Shown: piece after piece, positions 33,880 through 42,417 of the stretch
How the letters are laid out: each line of letters begins with the position of its first letter
Numbering within the stretch: position 1 is the first letter of the stretch
Assembly (NCBI RefSeq): GCF_002101555.1
Contig: NZ_LQOL01000081.1
Location: 186,001-250,000, forward strand
Direction: 5' to 3'
DNA length: 64,000 nt
Origin: Mycolicibacterium canariasense
Lineage (GTDB): Bacteria > Actinomycetota > Actinomycetes > Mycobacteriales > Mycobacteriaceae
The notes under the pieces: generated by a model
What the model saw: only the letters and a program-made list of their open reading frames with translations
Databases searched by the model: none
Told to the model about the DNA's origin: nothing
Made by a program: the position numbers and the translations under genes

Positions 33880-35151
33880 GTGAGCACACTCCGTTGGAAG
33901 TACGTCGAGTCCCGCAACGACGGTCAGTTCGTCGTCGCCCCCGATGAGAGGCTGAGCTGGCCGCGGACCATCGGCATCGGCGCCCAGCATGTGGTGGCGA
34001 TGTTCGGCGCCACCTTCCTGGTGCCGGTGCTGACCGGCTTCCCGCCCGCCACCACCCTGCTGTTCTCCGGGGTGGGCACCATCGCCTTCCTGCTCATCAC
34101 CGGCAACCGGCTGCCCAGCTATCTGGGTTCCAGCTTCTCGGTGATCGCGCCCGTCACCGCGGCCGTCGCCGCCCACGGAACCGGCAGCGCGCTGGGCGGT
34201 TTGGTGGCGGTGGGTCTGCTGCTCATCGTGATCGGCGTGGTCGTGCACGTGGTCGGCACGCACTGGATCGACGTGTCCCTGCCGCCGGTGGTGACCGGTG
34301 CCATCGTCGCGCTGATCGGTTTCAACCTGGCGCCGGCGGCCAAGAACAACTTCGAAAAGGGCCCGCTGGTCGGCATCGTCACGCTGGTGCTGCTGGTCGG
34401 CACGCTGGCGTTCTTCAAGGGACTGGTCGGGCGGCTGGCGATCTTCCTGGCGGTGGTGATCGGCTATCTGCTGGCGCTGGCGCTCGGCGAGGTGGACACC
34501 GCGGCGATCGCGGCAGCGCCCTGGATCGGGCTACCGCAGTTCCAGACGCCCTCGTTCGACGTGTCGGTGCTGCCGCTGTTCCTGCCCGCGGTGATCGCGC
34601 TGGTCGCCGAGAACATCGGGCACGTCAAGTCGGTCGGCCAGATGACCGGTACGGACCTGGATCCGGTGCTGGGCCGCGCGCTGGCCGCCGACGGGGTGGC
34701 CACCGTGCTGGCCGGTGCCGGCGGCGGATCGGCCACCACCACCTACGCCGAGAACATCGGCGTGATGGCGGCGACGCGGATCTATTCGACCGCCGCGTAC
34801 TGGGTGGCCGCCGCGGTGGCGATCATATTGTCGTTGTGCCCCAAGGTCGGTGCCACCATCTCGGCCATTCCGCCCGGTGTGCTGGGCGGCGCGACGATCG
34901 TGCTCTACGGCCTGGTCGGGGTGCTGGGTATCCGGATCTGGCTGACCAACCACGTGGACTTCTCGCTGCCGGTGAACCAGATGACCGCGGCCATCCCGTT
35001 GATCATCGGGATCGCCGACTTCACCTGGCAGATCGGCTCATTGACGTTCACCGGCATCGCGCTGGGCGCCATCGCGGCGCTGGTGGTGTACCACGGGATG
35101 CGACTGCTGGGCGCGCCCAGCCGCCGCGAATCTAGTGCGCCAGTGCATTGA
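33880..35151 (+). CDS. Uracil/xanthine permease family (NCS2) transporter
   Basis: 423 residues, about 14 membrane segments. Family marks are QHVVAMFGATFLVPVLTGFPP near residue 30, SYLGSSFSVIAPV, and ENIGHVKSVGQMTG with AGAGGGSATTTYAENIGVMA (the NCS2 signature region with the conserved Glu). It imports a nucleobase, probably uracil, by proton symport. I chose the GTG at 33880 (VSTLRWKYVESR); an upstream GTG at 33844 would overlap the SulP start. The 3' end overlaps the convergent oxidoreductase gene by 20 bases. Confidence 0.9.
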   Translation: MSTLRWKYVESRNDGQFVVAPDERLSWPRTIGIGAQHVVAMFGATFLVPVLTGFPPATTLLFSGVGTIAFLLITGNRLPSYLGSSFSVIAPVTAAVAAHGTGSALGGLVAVGLLLIVIGVVVHVVGTHWIDVSLPPVVTGAIVALIGFNLAPAAKNNFEKGPLVGIVTLVLLVGTLAFFKGLVGRLAIFLAVVIGYLLALALGEVDTAAIAAAPWIGLPQFQTPSFDVSVLPLFLPAVIALVAENIGHVKSVGQMTGTDLDPVLGRALAADGVATVLAGAGGGSATTTYAENIGVMAATRIYSTAAYWVAAAVAIILSLCPKVGATISAIPPGVLGGATIVLYGLVGVLGIRIWLTNHVDFSLPVNQMTAAIPLIIGIADFTWQIGSLTFTGIALGAIAALVVYHGMRLLGAPSRRESSAPVH

Positions 35152-36157
35152 CGATCCGGGAGAACACCGCCGGCAGCGCCGCCGAGGCCGGGGTGACGCC
35201 GGTGCGGATCGGCCCGATGGCGGTGGCCTGCAACAGGGCCGCCGTCAGGAACCGGTAGCGCCGGGTCAGCGCCCGCCATCGACGGTCGTAGTCGGCGGTG
35301 CTGCCGGTCACCAGGCAGTCGACCAGGAGTTCGGCCGCGCCGAACGCCAACCCCATCCCCTCACCGGTCAGCGCGTCGACGTACCCCGCGGCGTCACCGA
35401 CCAGCAGCACCCGCCCGGCGGTGCGGTGCCGGACCCGTTGGCGCAGCGGCCCGGCCGCCCGGTCCTGGCCGTGCGGCAGCCCGGCGATCCGGTCCGCCAG
35501 GGCGGGGAACTGGCGCAGGTGTTCGTCGAATCCGCCACGGGTCGACTTCAGGATGGCGACTCCGACGCAGACCGGGCTCACCGGGGTGACATAGGCTTCC
35601 GCTGCCTGGGGCCCCCGTCCCCAGTACACCTCGACGCAATCCGACCACGGCGCGATCTGCACGTGCCGCCGGATTCCCCACCTGCGTGTGGATGCCTCGC
35701 CCGCCGACAATCCCATCGCCCGCCGGATCGGTGAATGCAGGCCGTCCGCGGCGGCCAGGTAGCGGGCGCGGAAGCCGGCCGCCGAGACCGATTCGCCGTC
35801 CTGGGTGACGGTCCCGACGTCACCGTGCACCACCCGCACCCCGGCCGCGGCCGCCGCGTCGGCCAACCCGGCATGCAGCACCGTCCGGCGCACGCCGCGG
35901 CCGGGGCCGTGCCGGAACCGTGCCTCGGCGGTGCGCTTGCCGTCCAGATAGCGGATGCCGTAGAACGGTTCGCCCTGCGGCTCGACCCCGATGCGCCGCA
36001 GGTGTGCCAGCGAATGCGGCATCAGGCCTTCCCCGCACGCCTTGTCGATCGGGCCGCGGCGGTGTTCGACCACCACCACCTCCAGACCCGCCCGGGCGGC
36101 GTGCACCGCCGTGGCCAGCCCGGCCGGCCCGCCGCCCGCAACGAGCAGATCGATCAC
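35132..36157 (-). CDS. FAD-dependent oxidoreductase, geranylgeranyl-reductase-like
   Basis: 341 residues. An N-terminal GGGPAGLATAVHAARAG dinucleotide-binding motif is followed by CGEGLMPHSLAHL and later GRVLLVGDAAGYVDALTGEGMGLAFG, typical of the geranylgeranyl reductase and aromatic hydroxylase superfamily. The GTG at 36157 overlaps the stop of the methyltransferase gene (GTGA). In the type III PKS cluster it would tailor the polyketide, for example by hydroxylating a phenolic ring. This is inferred from context; reductase activity is also possible. Confidence 0.85.
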   Translation of the reverse strand: MIDLLVAGGGPAGLATAVHAARAGLEVVVVEHRRGPIDKACGEGLMPHSLAHLRRIGVEPQGEPFYGIRYLDGKRTAEARFRHGPGRGVRRTVLHAGLADAAAAAGVRVVHGDVGTVTQDGESVSAAGFRARYLAAADGLHSPIRRAMGLSAGEASTRRWGIRRHVQIAPWSDCVEVYWGRGPQAAEAYVTPVSPVCVGVAILKSTRGGFDEHLRQFPALADRIAGLPHGQDRAAGPLRQRVRHRTAGRVLLVGDAAGYVDALTGEGMGLAFGAAELLVDCLVTGSTADYDRRWRALTRRYRFLTAALLQATAIGPIRTGVTPASAALPAVFSRIVNALAH

Positions 36158-36648
36158 GACAAGCTCTGCAACGCCGCGTTCTCGACGCGGATCCTGGTGC
36201 GCAGCAACGCCGCATTGGCGGCCGAGAAGATCAGCGCGGTGACCCAGGCGCCGCCGACCAACGGCAGCGCCGCCCCTTCGAGCACCACCGCCACATAGTT
36301 CGGGTGCGGGATGACGCGATACGGGCCGCCGGTCACCCGCGCGGCACCCGGCACCACCACCACCCTGGTGTTCCACTGTTTGCCCAGCGTGGTGATGCAC
36401 CACCAGCGCAACGCCTGGGCGGCCACCACCACCCAGAACGCCGGCCACACCCAGCGTCTGCGTGCCCGTGCCTCGGCGACCGCACCGACCAGCAGCCCGG
36501 TGTGCAGTGCCACCATCACGGGGTAGTGCCCGGCACCGAACTCCTTGCCGCCGTGGGCTTTGCTCCACTCCAGGTTGCGGTTGGACACCACCAGCTCGGC
36601 CACCCGCTCGACGGCCACCAGCAGGATCAGCGTGAGAAAGCCTCGCAT
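36154..36648 (-). CDS. Isoprenylcysteine carboxyl methyltransferase-family membrane methyltransferase
   Basis: 164 residues, about four membrane helices. The ICMT-like pattern is AVERVAELVVSNRN near the start and GPYRVIPHPNYVAVVLEGAALPL in the catalytic half. Relatives next to type III polyketide synthases (BpsB of Bacillus subtilis) O-methylate alkylpyrones. I chose the ATG at 36648, six bases after the PKS stop; a GTG at 36663 would overlap it. The stop overlaps the oxidoreductase start. Confidence 0.85.
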   Translation of the reverse strand: MRGFLTLILLVAVERVAELVVSNRNLEWSKAHGGKEFGAGHYPVMVALHTGLLVGAVAEARARRRWVWPAFWVVVAAQALRWWCITTLGKQWNTRVVVVPGAARVTGGPYRVIPHPNYVAVVLEGAALPLVGGAWVTALIFSAANAALLRTRIRVENAALQSLS

Positions 36649-36653
36649 GGCGA

Positions 36654-37742
36654 TCAGCGCCACCGCAGCAGGACGAGTTCGGAGCAGAAACCCGGCCCCA
36701 TGGCCATCAGGACACCGGGGGTACCGCCGGGCGGGCGTTTGCGGATGGTGTCGCGCAGCACGTGCAACACCGATGACGACGACAGATTGCCGACCTCGGC
36801 CAGTGACTGCCAGGTCAGGTCGAGCGCGTCCGAGGGCAGGCCGAGGGTGTCGATGATGGCCTCGATGACCTTGGGGCCGCCCGGATGGCTCACCCAGGTG
36901 CTCACGTCGTCCACGGTGAGGTCATGGGCGGCAAGGAAACCCGTCACATCGTCACCGAGGTAACGGCCGACGAAGGCGGGCACTTCGGCGCTGAGCACGA
37001 TCTCGAAACCCTTGGTGCCGATATCCCAGCCCATCGCATGCAACGAGTCCGGGTACAGGTGACTGGTCGAGTCCAGCACATCGGGTCCGGTCGGGTCGAG
37101 CCGCTCCGCGCGGTCCCGCCCGACGGCGACCACGGCGGAGGCGCCGTCCCCGAACAGGGCCCCGGCCACCAGGGTCGGCATCGACGGGTTGTGTTTGCTG
37201 GTAAGCGAACACAACTCCACCGACACCAGCACCGCCACCTTGTCCGGCGCGCCGCGCAGGTAGTCGTGCAGCCGCGCGATGCCCGCGGCACCGGCCACGC
37301 AACCCAGCCCGAAGATCGGCAGCCGCCGCACATCGGGGCGCAGGCCGAGCCGGCCGGCGATCCTGGCGTCCAGGGAGGGGACCACCGCCCCGGTGACGGT
37401 GGTGGTGATGATCAGGTCGACGTCCTCGGGCCGCAGGCCCGCCTCGTCCAGGGCGCCGGACAGCGCGGCGCACCCGAGATCCGTTGCATGCTCGATGAAG
37501 AGGTTGTTGGTCTCGCCGAAATCGGTGAGCCGGGCATACTCCTCGATCGGCCGGACCAGGTACCTGCTCTGGACCTTGGCGCTCTTGTGCAGCGCCCGGA
37601 CCACCGGTTCGTGCTCCCGGTAGCCGGGCAGTGCCAGCAGCGTCTCGGTGACCTCGTCCTGGGTGTAGCGGTGCGGCGGAAGGACGCCGTGAACTCCGGC
37701 GATGGTGCTGTGATTCGACACTTCGGCGACATTAATTCCCAT
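36654..37742 (-). CDS. Type III polyketide synthase
   Basis: 362 residues, chalcone-synthase fold. The catalytic triad is visible: Cys in FGLGCVAGAAGIARL (about residue 150), His in VSHPGGPKV (about 290) and Asn in EVGNLSSSSVL (about 325). GxGPG-like GFCSELVLL is at the C-terminus. The enzyme condenses malonyl units on a CoA starter; mycobacterial relatives (Pks10, Pks11, Pks18) prefer long acyl chains and make alkylpyrones or resorcinols. It is the first gene of a three-gene operon with a membrane methyltransferase and a flavoprotein. Confidence 0.92.
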   Translation of the reverse strand: MGINVAEVSNHSTIAGVHGVLPPHRYTQDEVTETLLALPGYREHEPVVRALHKSAKVQSRYLVRPIEEYARLTDFGETNNLFIEHATDLGCAALSGALDEAGLRPEDVDLIITTTVTGAVVPSLDARIAGRLGLRPDVRRLPIFGLGCVAGAAGIARLHDYLRGAPDKVAVLVSVELCSLTSKHNPSMPTLVAGALFGDGASAVVAVGRDRAERLDPTGPDVLDSTSHLYPDSLHAMGWDIGTKGFEIVLSAEVPAFVGRYLGDDVTGFLAAHDLTVDDVSTWVSHPGGPKVIEAIIDTLGLPSDALDLTWQSLAEVGNLSSSSVLHVLRDTIRKRPPGGTPGVLMAMGPGFCSELVLLRWR

Positions 37743-37766
37743 ACCCTTGCCACGGGCCGCTACGTC

Positions 37767-37782
37767 CCGCGGTTCACCGCGG
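37767..37782 (-). other. GC-rich hairpin in the PKS leader region
   Basis: CCGCGG-TTCA-CCGCGG can form a 6-base-pair stem with a tetraloop. It lies 25 bases upstream of the PKS ATG and downstream of the M28-like gene on the same strand, so it could terminate transcription of that gene or sit in the PKS leader. There is no T-tract. The rest of the 200-base gap holds nothing I recognise. Confidence 0.25.
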
Positions 37783-37942
37783 CGCCGGAATCAGATTGTG
37801 CCGTCGGTCACTTCGTCGAGTTCCATCCCCGGATGCTTTTGCCGTCACAGCACCACCGTGAATGCGGCGAAATCGCCTGGCTCGCATACGTCCACGTGCG
37901 GTGTGGTGCCGCGCGTGTCGACGGGCCGGTGCGCGGCCTCGC

Positions 37943-39340
37943 TCAGAGTTTGCGGTGCGGCACCCCGTTGGGGCCTTCGGTGGATTGGGCGTAGGTGCCG
38001 ACGGCGAACGCGATGGCCGGTCCCGTGATCGACAGCGCGCGCCGGTCCACATTGCCGATGCCGTCGCCGGGTCCGCCGGCGTTGGGGTCGAACGGCACAC
38101 CGGCCTTGCCGCCCCACAGCCGGGCCTGCACCGCTGTCTTCTTCTGCTGCGCCCCGGTGGTGACGCCGCCCGCGGGAATCCCGGCCGCCAGGAACGCGCC
38201 GTAGTCGGTCAACCGGTCCAACGGCATGTCGGCCGGGCGGACACCGGCCAGATTCAGGTAGCCGGCCAGCGTGCGCTCGATGCCCGCCGAACCGTCGGGC
38301 ACCGCGGGAATGTCGGGGTTGGCCGGACCGGACTGGTCGCCGTCGAAGGTGAAGTAGCCGGCGTTGGGCGAGCCGAGCGTATCGGCGTCCAGGTACAGCG
38401 CGATCTGGGCTCGTTGCCCGGCGTCCAGACCGGCCAGGTATTTGCTTGCCGCGCCGAGATTCTCGGATCCCCAGAAGCTGAACCGGACCGCGTTGGCGAT
38501 GGCCGGCCGGGAGCCCAGCGCCGTCGCGGTGGCCAGCAGCGCCGCCACACCGGTGCCGTTGTCGTTGATCCCCGGACTGTTCGGGGCGCTGTCCAGCTGC
38601 GCCCCGGCGGCGATCACGTTGCCGGCGTCCCCGGTGTGCGTCTGGGCGATGACGCTGCGCGAGCGCGCCAGCGTGGCCTTGCCGTCCAGGGTCAGGCGCA
38701 CGGGTGCGTTGGTGCGCCGCAGCGCGGCGTCCGCGGTGCGGTCGATGATCGCGACCGGAACCTTGAGCTGCTGGTAGTACCCCGGCGGGAACAGGCCGGG
38801 CACGCCGTCGGTGGCCACCACCAGCAGCCCGGCGGCGCCGGCGGCCACCGCAGCGTCCTGTTTGTCGACGACCGAGCAACCGAGGGCGTCGACGATCACC
38901 AGCGCCCCTCGGACGCTGGGGGCACCGCGGTAGTCCGCCGCCGTGCAGCCCGCCGGTTTGACCGGCCGGATGCTCACCGCGGTGAGCCCACCCGCCGGGG
39001 TGGGTACCAGCGGCGAGCCCTGGTCGACGGGATACCGCCTGCCGGCCACCTCCAGCGTGGGTGCGCCGGGGTCACCGGCGTCGAGCCACTCGAACTCCGG
39101 GGTCTGGACGTCGAAACCGTTGTCCCGCAAGACACCGGCGACGTAGTCCACGGCGGCGTCGAAACCCGGTGTGCCCGGTTGGCGGCCACCGATCTCGTTG
39201 AGCTTGTTCAGATGGGTGTACATCGCATCGGCGGTCACCCGGTCGGCGAGATCGCGGGCCGTCACCGGCGCGGGCGTGGCGGCCGACGAGCACGCGGCCA
39301 GCGCCGCGGCGGTGACGGCGACCGCGAGCAGCCGCCTCAT
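37943..39340 (-). CDS. M28-like lipoprotein with lost metal ligands (probable pseudo-peptidase)
   Basis: 465 residues. A lipoprotein signal ends in AALAACS (Cys about 17). A PA-domain insertion (about 100-230) and an M28 domain follow, aligning closely with the upstream paralogue. Several metal-site residues differ. The His of HLDS is Gln (AGAQLDSAP), and the second Glu of the EE pair is Asn (WGSENLG). The distal His of YHKATD is replaced by AGGPGD. The Asp of GINDNGTG and the Asp of DADTLGSP remain. It is probably not an active aminopeptidase and may bind peptides. The start overlaps the lpqL stop by 4 bases. Confidence 0.85.
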   Translation of the reverse strand: MRRLLAVAVTAAALAACSSAATPAPVTARDLADRVTADAMYTHLNKLNEIGGRQPGTPGFDAAVDYVAGVLRDNGFDVQTPEFEWLDAGDPGAPTLEVAGRRYPVDQGSPLVPTPAGGLTAVSIRPVKPAGCTAADYRGAPSVRGALVIVDALGCSVVDKQDAAVAAGAAGLLVVATDGVPGLFPPGYYQQLKVPVAIIDRTADAALRRTNAPVRLTLDGKATLARSRSVIAQTHTGDAGNVIAAGAQLDSAPNSPGINDNGTGVAALLATATALGSRPAIANAVRFSFWGSENLGAASKYLAGLDAGQRAQIALYLDADTLGSPNAGYFTFDGDQSGPANPDIPAVPDGSAGIERTLAGYLNLAGVRPADMPLDRLTDYGAFLAAGIPAGGVTTGAQQKKTAVQARLWGGKAGVPFDPNAGGPGDGIGNVDRRALSITGPAIAFAVGTYAQSTEGPNGVPHRKL

Positions 39341-40830
39341 GAGCCGGACAGGGGGTGCCGGGTGCGGTCGTCGCGGACCGGAACGCCGTTGCGGCCCCGC
39401 TGGTCCTGGGCGTACAGCCCGACCACATAGCCGACACCCTTGCCCTGGATGTCCAGCGAGGTGCGGTCGACATGGTCGAGCGTGTCGGTGGCCTTGTGAT
39501 AGTTCGGGTCGAACGGCTGGTTGGCCTTACCGCCCCAGAGTCGCGCTTGTTCCTCGGTCATGTTCTCGTCGGCGCCGGAGAAAAACCCACCGGACGGGAT
39601 CCCGGCCTTGGTGAAGCCGTCGTAGTCCGAGCGGCCGTCGAATGAGGTGTCGCGGGCCGGTTTTCCCGCCGCGTCCAGGTAGGCCACCAGGGTGCGTTCG
39701 ATGCCGGCCGATCCCTCCGGCACCCTGGGTACGTTCCCGTCCTTGTCCGGTGGCAGCGACTGGTCACCGTCGTAGGTGAAGTAGGCGGGGTTGGGCGAGC
39801 CGAGCATGTCGAAATTCAGATACAGCGCAATGTCTTTGAGCTGGTCCACACCCAGCGTGGAGATATAGTTGTCGGAGCCGACCACGCCCAGTTCCTCGGC
39901 GCCCCAGAAGCCGAACCGAACGGCATTGCGCACATCGGGTGAACTGCCCATCTGCAGCGCGGTCTCCAGCACGGCGGCCACCCCGGAGCCGTTGTCGTTG
40001 ATACCCGGGCCTTCCGGAACACTGTCCAGGTGGGCACCGACCATCACCACATCGGCGGTGGAGCCGGTCTTGGTCTGCGCGATGACATTGCGGGTGCGAT
40101 CGATGTTGACACCGGCCTTCATGGTCAGGCTCACCGGCCCGGGCGCGGCGCGCAGCCGGGCCCCCTCGGCCTTGGTCACACTCACGACGGGGATCTGGAC
40201 GTCGGTGTCTTCACCGAGGGTACCGCCGAATTCGTCACCGTCGACGTTGTTGGCGACGATCAGCGCCACCGCCCCGCGTTTGGCGGCGTTGGCCTGTTTG
40301 TCACCGAAGGGGCACGTGCCGCGATCCACCAGCACCACCGCACCGCGGACCGGTAGGCCGTCGTAGTCGGATTCGGCACAGCCCGGGCTGTCGTCGGCAC
40401 GCGCGGCGACCAGCGGCCCGCGCACCCCGCCCTCGGGTGTGCCGATGGTGTAGTTCAGCGGTTTGGCAGGCACCCGCGCGCCGGACACGGTGAGCACCGG
40501 CTCCTCGGCGAACGGCAGGCGCACCTCGAACTCGGGGGTCTGTACATCGAAACCCTTGTCGCGCAGTGCGTCAGCGACGTAGTCCACGCTGGCCTGGTAA
40601 CCGGGGGTGCCCATCGCCCTGGTGCCGTGGTTGGCGTCGGCGATCTGCTGCAGCTTGGTGAGGTGGGCCATCATCGCATCGGCGGTGACCCGGTCCCGGA
40701 TGGTTGCGGCGTACTCCGATGCGGCTGTTTCCGGGGTGGCCGGTGCCGGCGGGGCGGGCTGCTGGTGGCCGCAGCCGACGAGCACCGACGCGACGACCGT
40801 GAACAGGGCCGCCTGTGATCTGAGCCGCAT
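39337..40830 (-). CDS. lpqL: M28 family aminopeptidase lipoprotein LpqL
   Basis: 497 residues. The lipoprotein signal ends in ASVLVGC (Cys about 20), a PA domain follows, then a complete M28 zinc-peptidase domain: GAHLDSV (His), GINDNGSG (Asp), FWGAEELG (catalytic and metal Glu), FDMLGSP (Asp) and YHKATDTLDH (His). It matches Rv0418 in position and length. I chose the ATG at 40830, which gives a normal signal peptide. An in-frame ATG at 40863 overlaps the permease stop region and would add 11 residues. Confidence 0.9.
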   Translation of the reverse strand: MRLRSQAALFTVVASVLVGCGHQQPAPPAPATPETAASEYAATIRDRVTADAMMAHLTKLQQIADANHGTRAMGTPGYQASVDYVADALRDKGFDVQTPEFEVRLPFAEEPVLTVSGARVPAKPLNYTIGTPEGGVRGPLVAARADDSPGCAESDYDGLPVRGAVVLVDRGTCPFGDKQANAAKRGAVALIVANNVDGDEFGGTLGEDTDVQIPVVSVTKAEGARLRAAPGPVSLTMKAGVNIDRTRNVIAQTKTGSTADVVMVGAHLDSVPEGPGINDNGSGVAAVLETALQMGSSPDVRNAVRFGFWGAEELGVVGSDNYISTLGVDQLKDIALYLNFDMLGSPNPAYFTYDGDQSLPPDKDGNVPRVPEGSAGIERTLVAYLDAAGKPARDTSFDGRSDYDGFTKAGIPSGGFFSGADENMTEEQARLWGGKANQPFDPNYHKATDTLDHVDRTSLDIQGKGVGYVVGLYAQDQRGRNGVPVRDDRTRHPLSGS

Positions 40831-40855
40831 AGGACCCCACGGTAGCGGACGCCGT

Positions 40856-41524
40856 TCAGGCATCCCGGCGGCTCACCAGCACGGCGGCCACGGCGAACAC
40901 GGCCGCCGCGACGGCGGCGAAGTACAGCGCCGAACCCGCAGGCCCCCACCACATGGTGAAACTCTGGATCCAGGTGACACCGGTGAACGCGTTGGCGTTG
41001 GTGAACGGCAGCAGCGGGCCGACGCGGGAACCCAGCTGCGGGCTCACCCCGACCAGCGGCTCCACCACGAACGGCAACAACAGCAACACCGCCACGGCGG
41101 CGGCGCTGTGCCGCACCACCGCGCCCAGCCCGACGGCCAGCACCGCCCCCAGCGCCGCGTACAGCGTCACCGCGCCCACCGTCGGCCACCCCGGCGCGCC
41201 GGTGGCCAGCACGAAGGATCCGAGGGTGGCCACGGCGCTCACCACCGCGGAGAACGCCGCGGCGACAATCGCTTTGGCGGCCAGCACGCGCACCCGGTTG
41301 GGGGTGCCGAGGAAGGTGGTCCGGATCATCGCGGTGCGGTATTCGCCGGTGACGGTGAGCGCCGAGAGCACCATGAGCACCGGCACGCCGAACATGGCGG
41401 CCCCGAGTTCGGGCTGCCGCGGGATGGCGGTGGCCAGGCCGAGGCTGAGCGCCACGGCGGCCAGCGCCGACCACAGCGGCGACGGGGTGCTGCGGAGTTT
41501 GAGGTATTCGCTGGTGATGGTCAT
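40856..41524 (-). CDS. ABC-2 type transporter permease
   Basis: 222 residues, about six transmembrane helices, with LTVTGEYRTAMIRTTFLGTPNR after the second helix, the conserved EYR-type coupling segment of ABC-2 permeases. It pairs with the ATPase encoded just upstream (ATGA overlap). Such transporters usually export lipids, peptides or drugs. It has no resemblance to known thiamine importers although it follows thiG. The last residues are basic (SRRDA). Confidence 0.83.
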   Translation of the reverse strand: MTITSEYLKLRSTPSPLWSALAAVALSLGLATAIPRQPELGAAMFGVPVLMVLSALTVTGEYRTAMIRTTFLGTPNRVRVLAAKAIVAAAFSAVVSAVATLGSFVLATGAPGWPTVGAVTLYAALGAVLAVGLGAVVRHSAAAVAVLLLLPFVVEPLVGVSPQLGSRVGPLLPFTNANAFTGVTWIQSFTMWWGPAGSALYFAAVAAAVFAVAAVLVSRRDA

Positions 41525-42417
41525 CGGCCGGCCCGGTAGTCGGTGCTGTCATCGGTCAGGTTCAGGTACGCCTCCTCCAGCGAGGTGCGCACCGCCGTCA
41601 GCTCGTGCAAGGTGATGCCGTGCCGGGCGGCCAGGTCACCGACCCGCTCGGTGGTCGCCGCGGCCACCCGCAACCGGGTGCCGTCGCCGGTCACCGACAG
41701 CCCCTCGGCGGTCAACACCCCGGTCAGCCGGTCGGCCTGCGGACTGCGGACCAGAACATCGGCCGACGACGCCAGGAACTCGTCCATCGAGGTGGCCGCG
41801 ACCAGCCGGCCCCGGCCGATCACCACCAACCGGTCCGCGGTGTTGGCCATCTCGGCGAGCAGGTGGCTGGACACGAACACGGTGCGGCCCTCGGCGGCCA
41901 GCGTCCGCATCAAGGTGCGCACCCACCGGATGCCCTCGGGGTCCAGCCCGTTGACCGGCTCGTCGAACAGCAGCACCTGCGGATCGCCCAGCAGCGCCGT
42001 CGCGATGCCCAGCCGCTGGCTCATGCCCAGCGAGAACGTCCCGGCCCGCTTGTCGGCGACCTCGGTGAGTCCGACGGTGTCGAGCACCTCGTCCACCCGG
42101 TCGGCGCGGATCCGGTTACTGGCCGCGATCCAGCGCAGGTGCGCGCGGGCTGACCGGTTCGGGTGTACCTGCCGGGCATCCAGCAGCGCACCGACGGTGC
42201 GCAGCGGATGGGTGAGTTCGGGGTAGCGCTTGCCGAGCACGGTCGCGGTGCCCGCCGTCGGTCGGTCCAGCCCGACGATCATCCGCATGGTGGTCGACTT
42301 GCCCGCCCCGTTCGGGCCGAGAAACCCTGTGACCACCCCGGATTCGACGGTGCAGGTCAGGTCGTCGACGGCGGTGGTGCGCCCGAAGCGTTTGGTCAGG
42401 CCGGTCAGTTCGATCAC
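41521..42417 (-). CDS. ABC transporter ATP-binding protein (DrrA/CcmA-like)
   Basis: 298 residues. Walker A GPNGAGKST is near residue 36, signature FSLGMSQRLGIA near 130, Walker B VLLFDEPVNGLDPEG near 152, and the switch His in VSSHLL near 190. The C-terminal roughly 90 residues form the extra domain of the ABC-2 exporter ATPases. The ATG overlaps the thiG stop by 4 bases, so it is coupled to the riboswitch-controlled thi genes. Its substrate is unknown. Confidence 0.88.
   Translation of the reverse strand: MIELTGLTKRFGRTTAVDDLTCTVESGVVTGFLGPNGAGKSTTMRMIVGLDRPTAGTATVLGKRYPELTHPLRTVGALLDARQVHPNRSARAHLRWIAASNRIRADRVDEVLDTVGLTEVADKRAGTFSLGMSQRLGIATALLGDPQVLLFDEPVNGLDPEGIRWVRTLMRTLAAEGRTVFVSSHLLAEMANTADRLVVIGRGRLVAATSMDEFLASSADVLVRSPQADRLTGVLTAEGLSVTGDGTRLRVAAATTERVGDLAARHGITLHELTAVRTSLEEAYLNLTDDSTDYRAGR

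Noticed and set aside
37943..39340. Possibility that the second M28-like gene is a frameshifted pseudogene
   Set aside because: The frame is complete from signal peptide to C-terminus and aligns with LpqL throughout; only active-site positions differ. It is better described as a pseudo-enzyme than a pseudogene.
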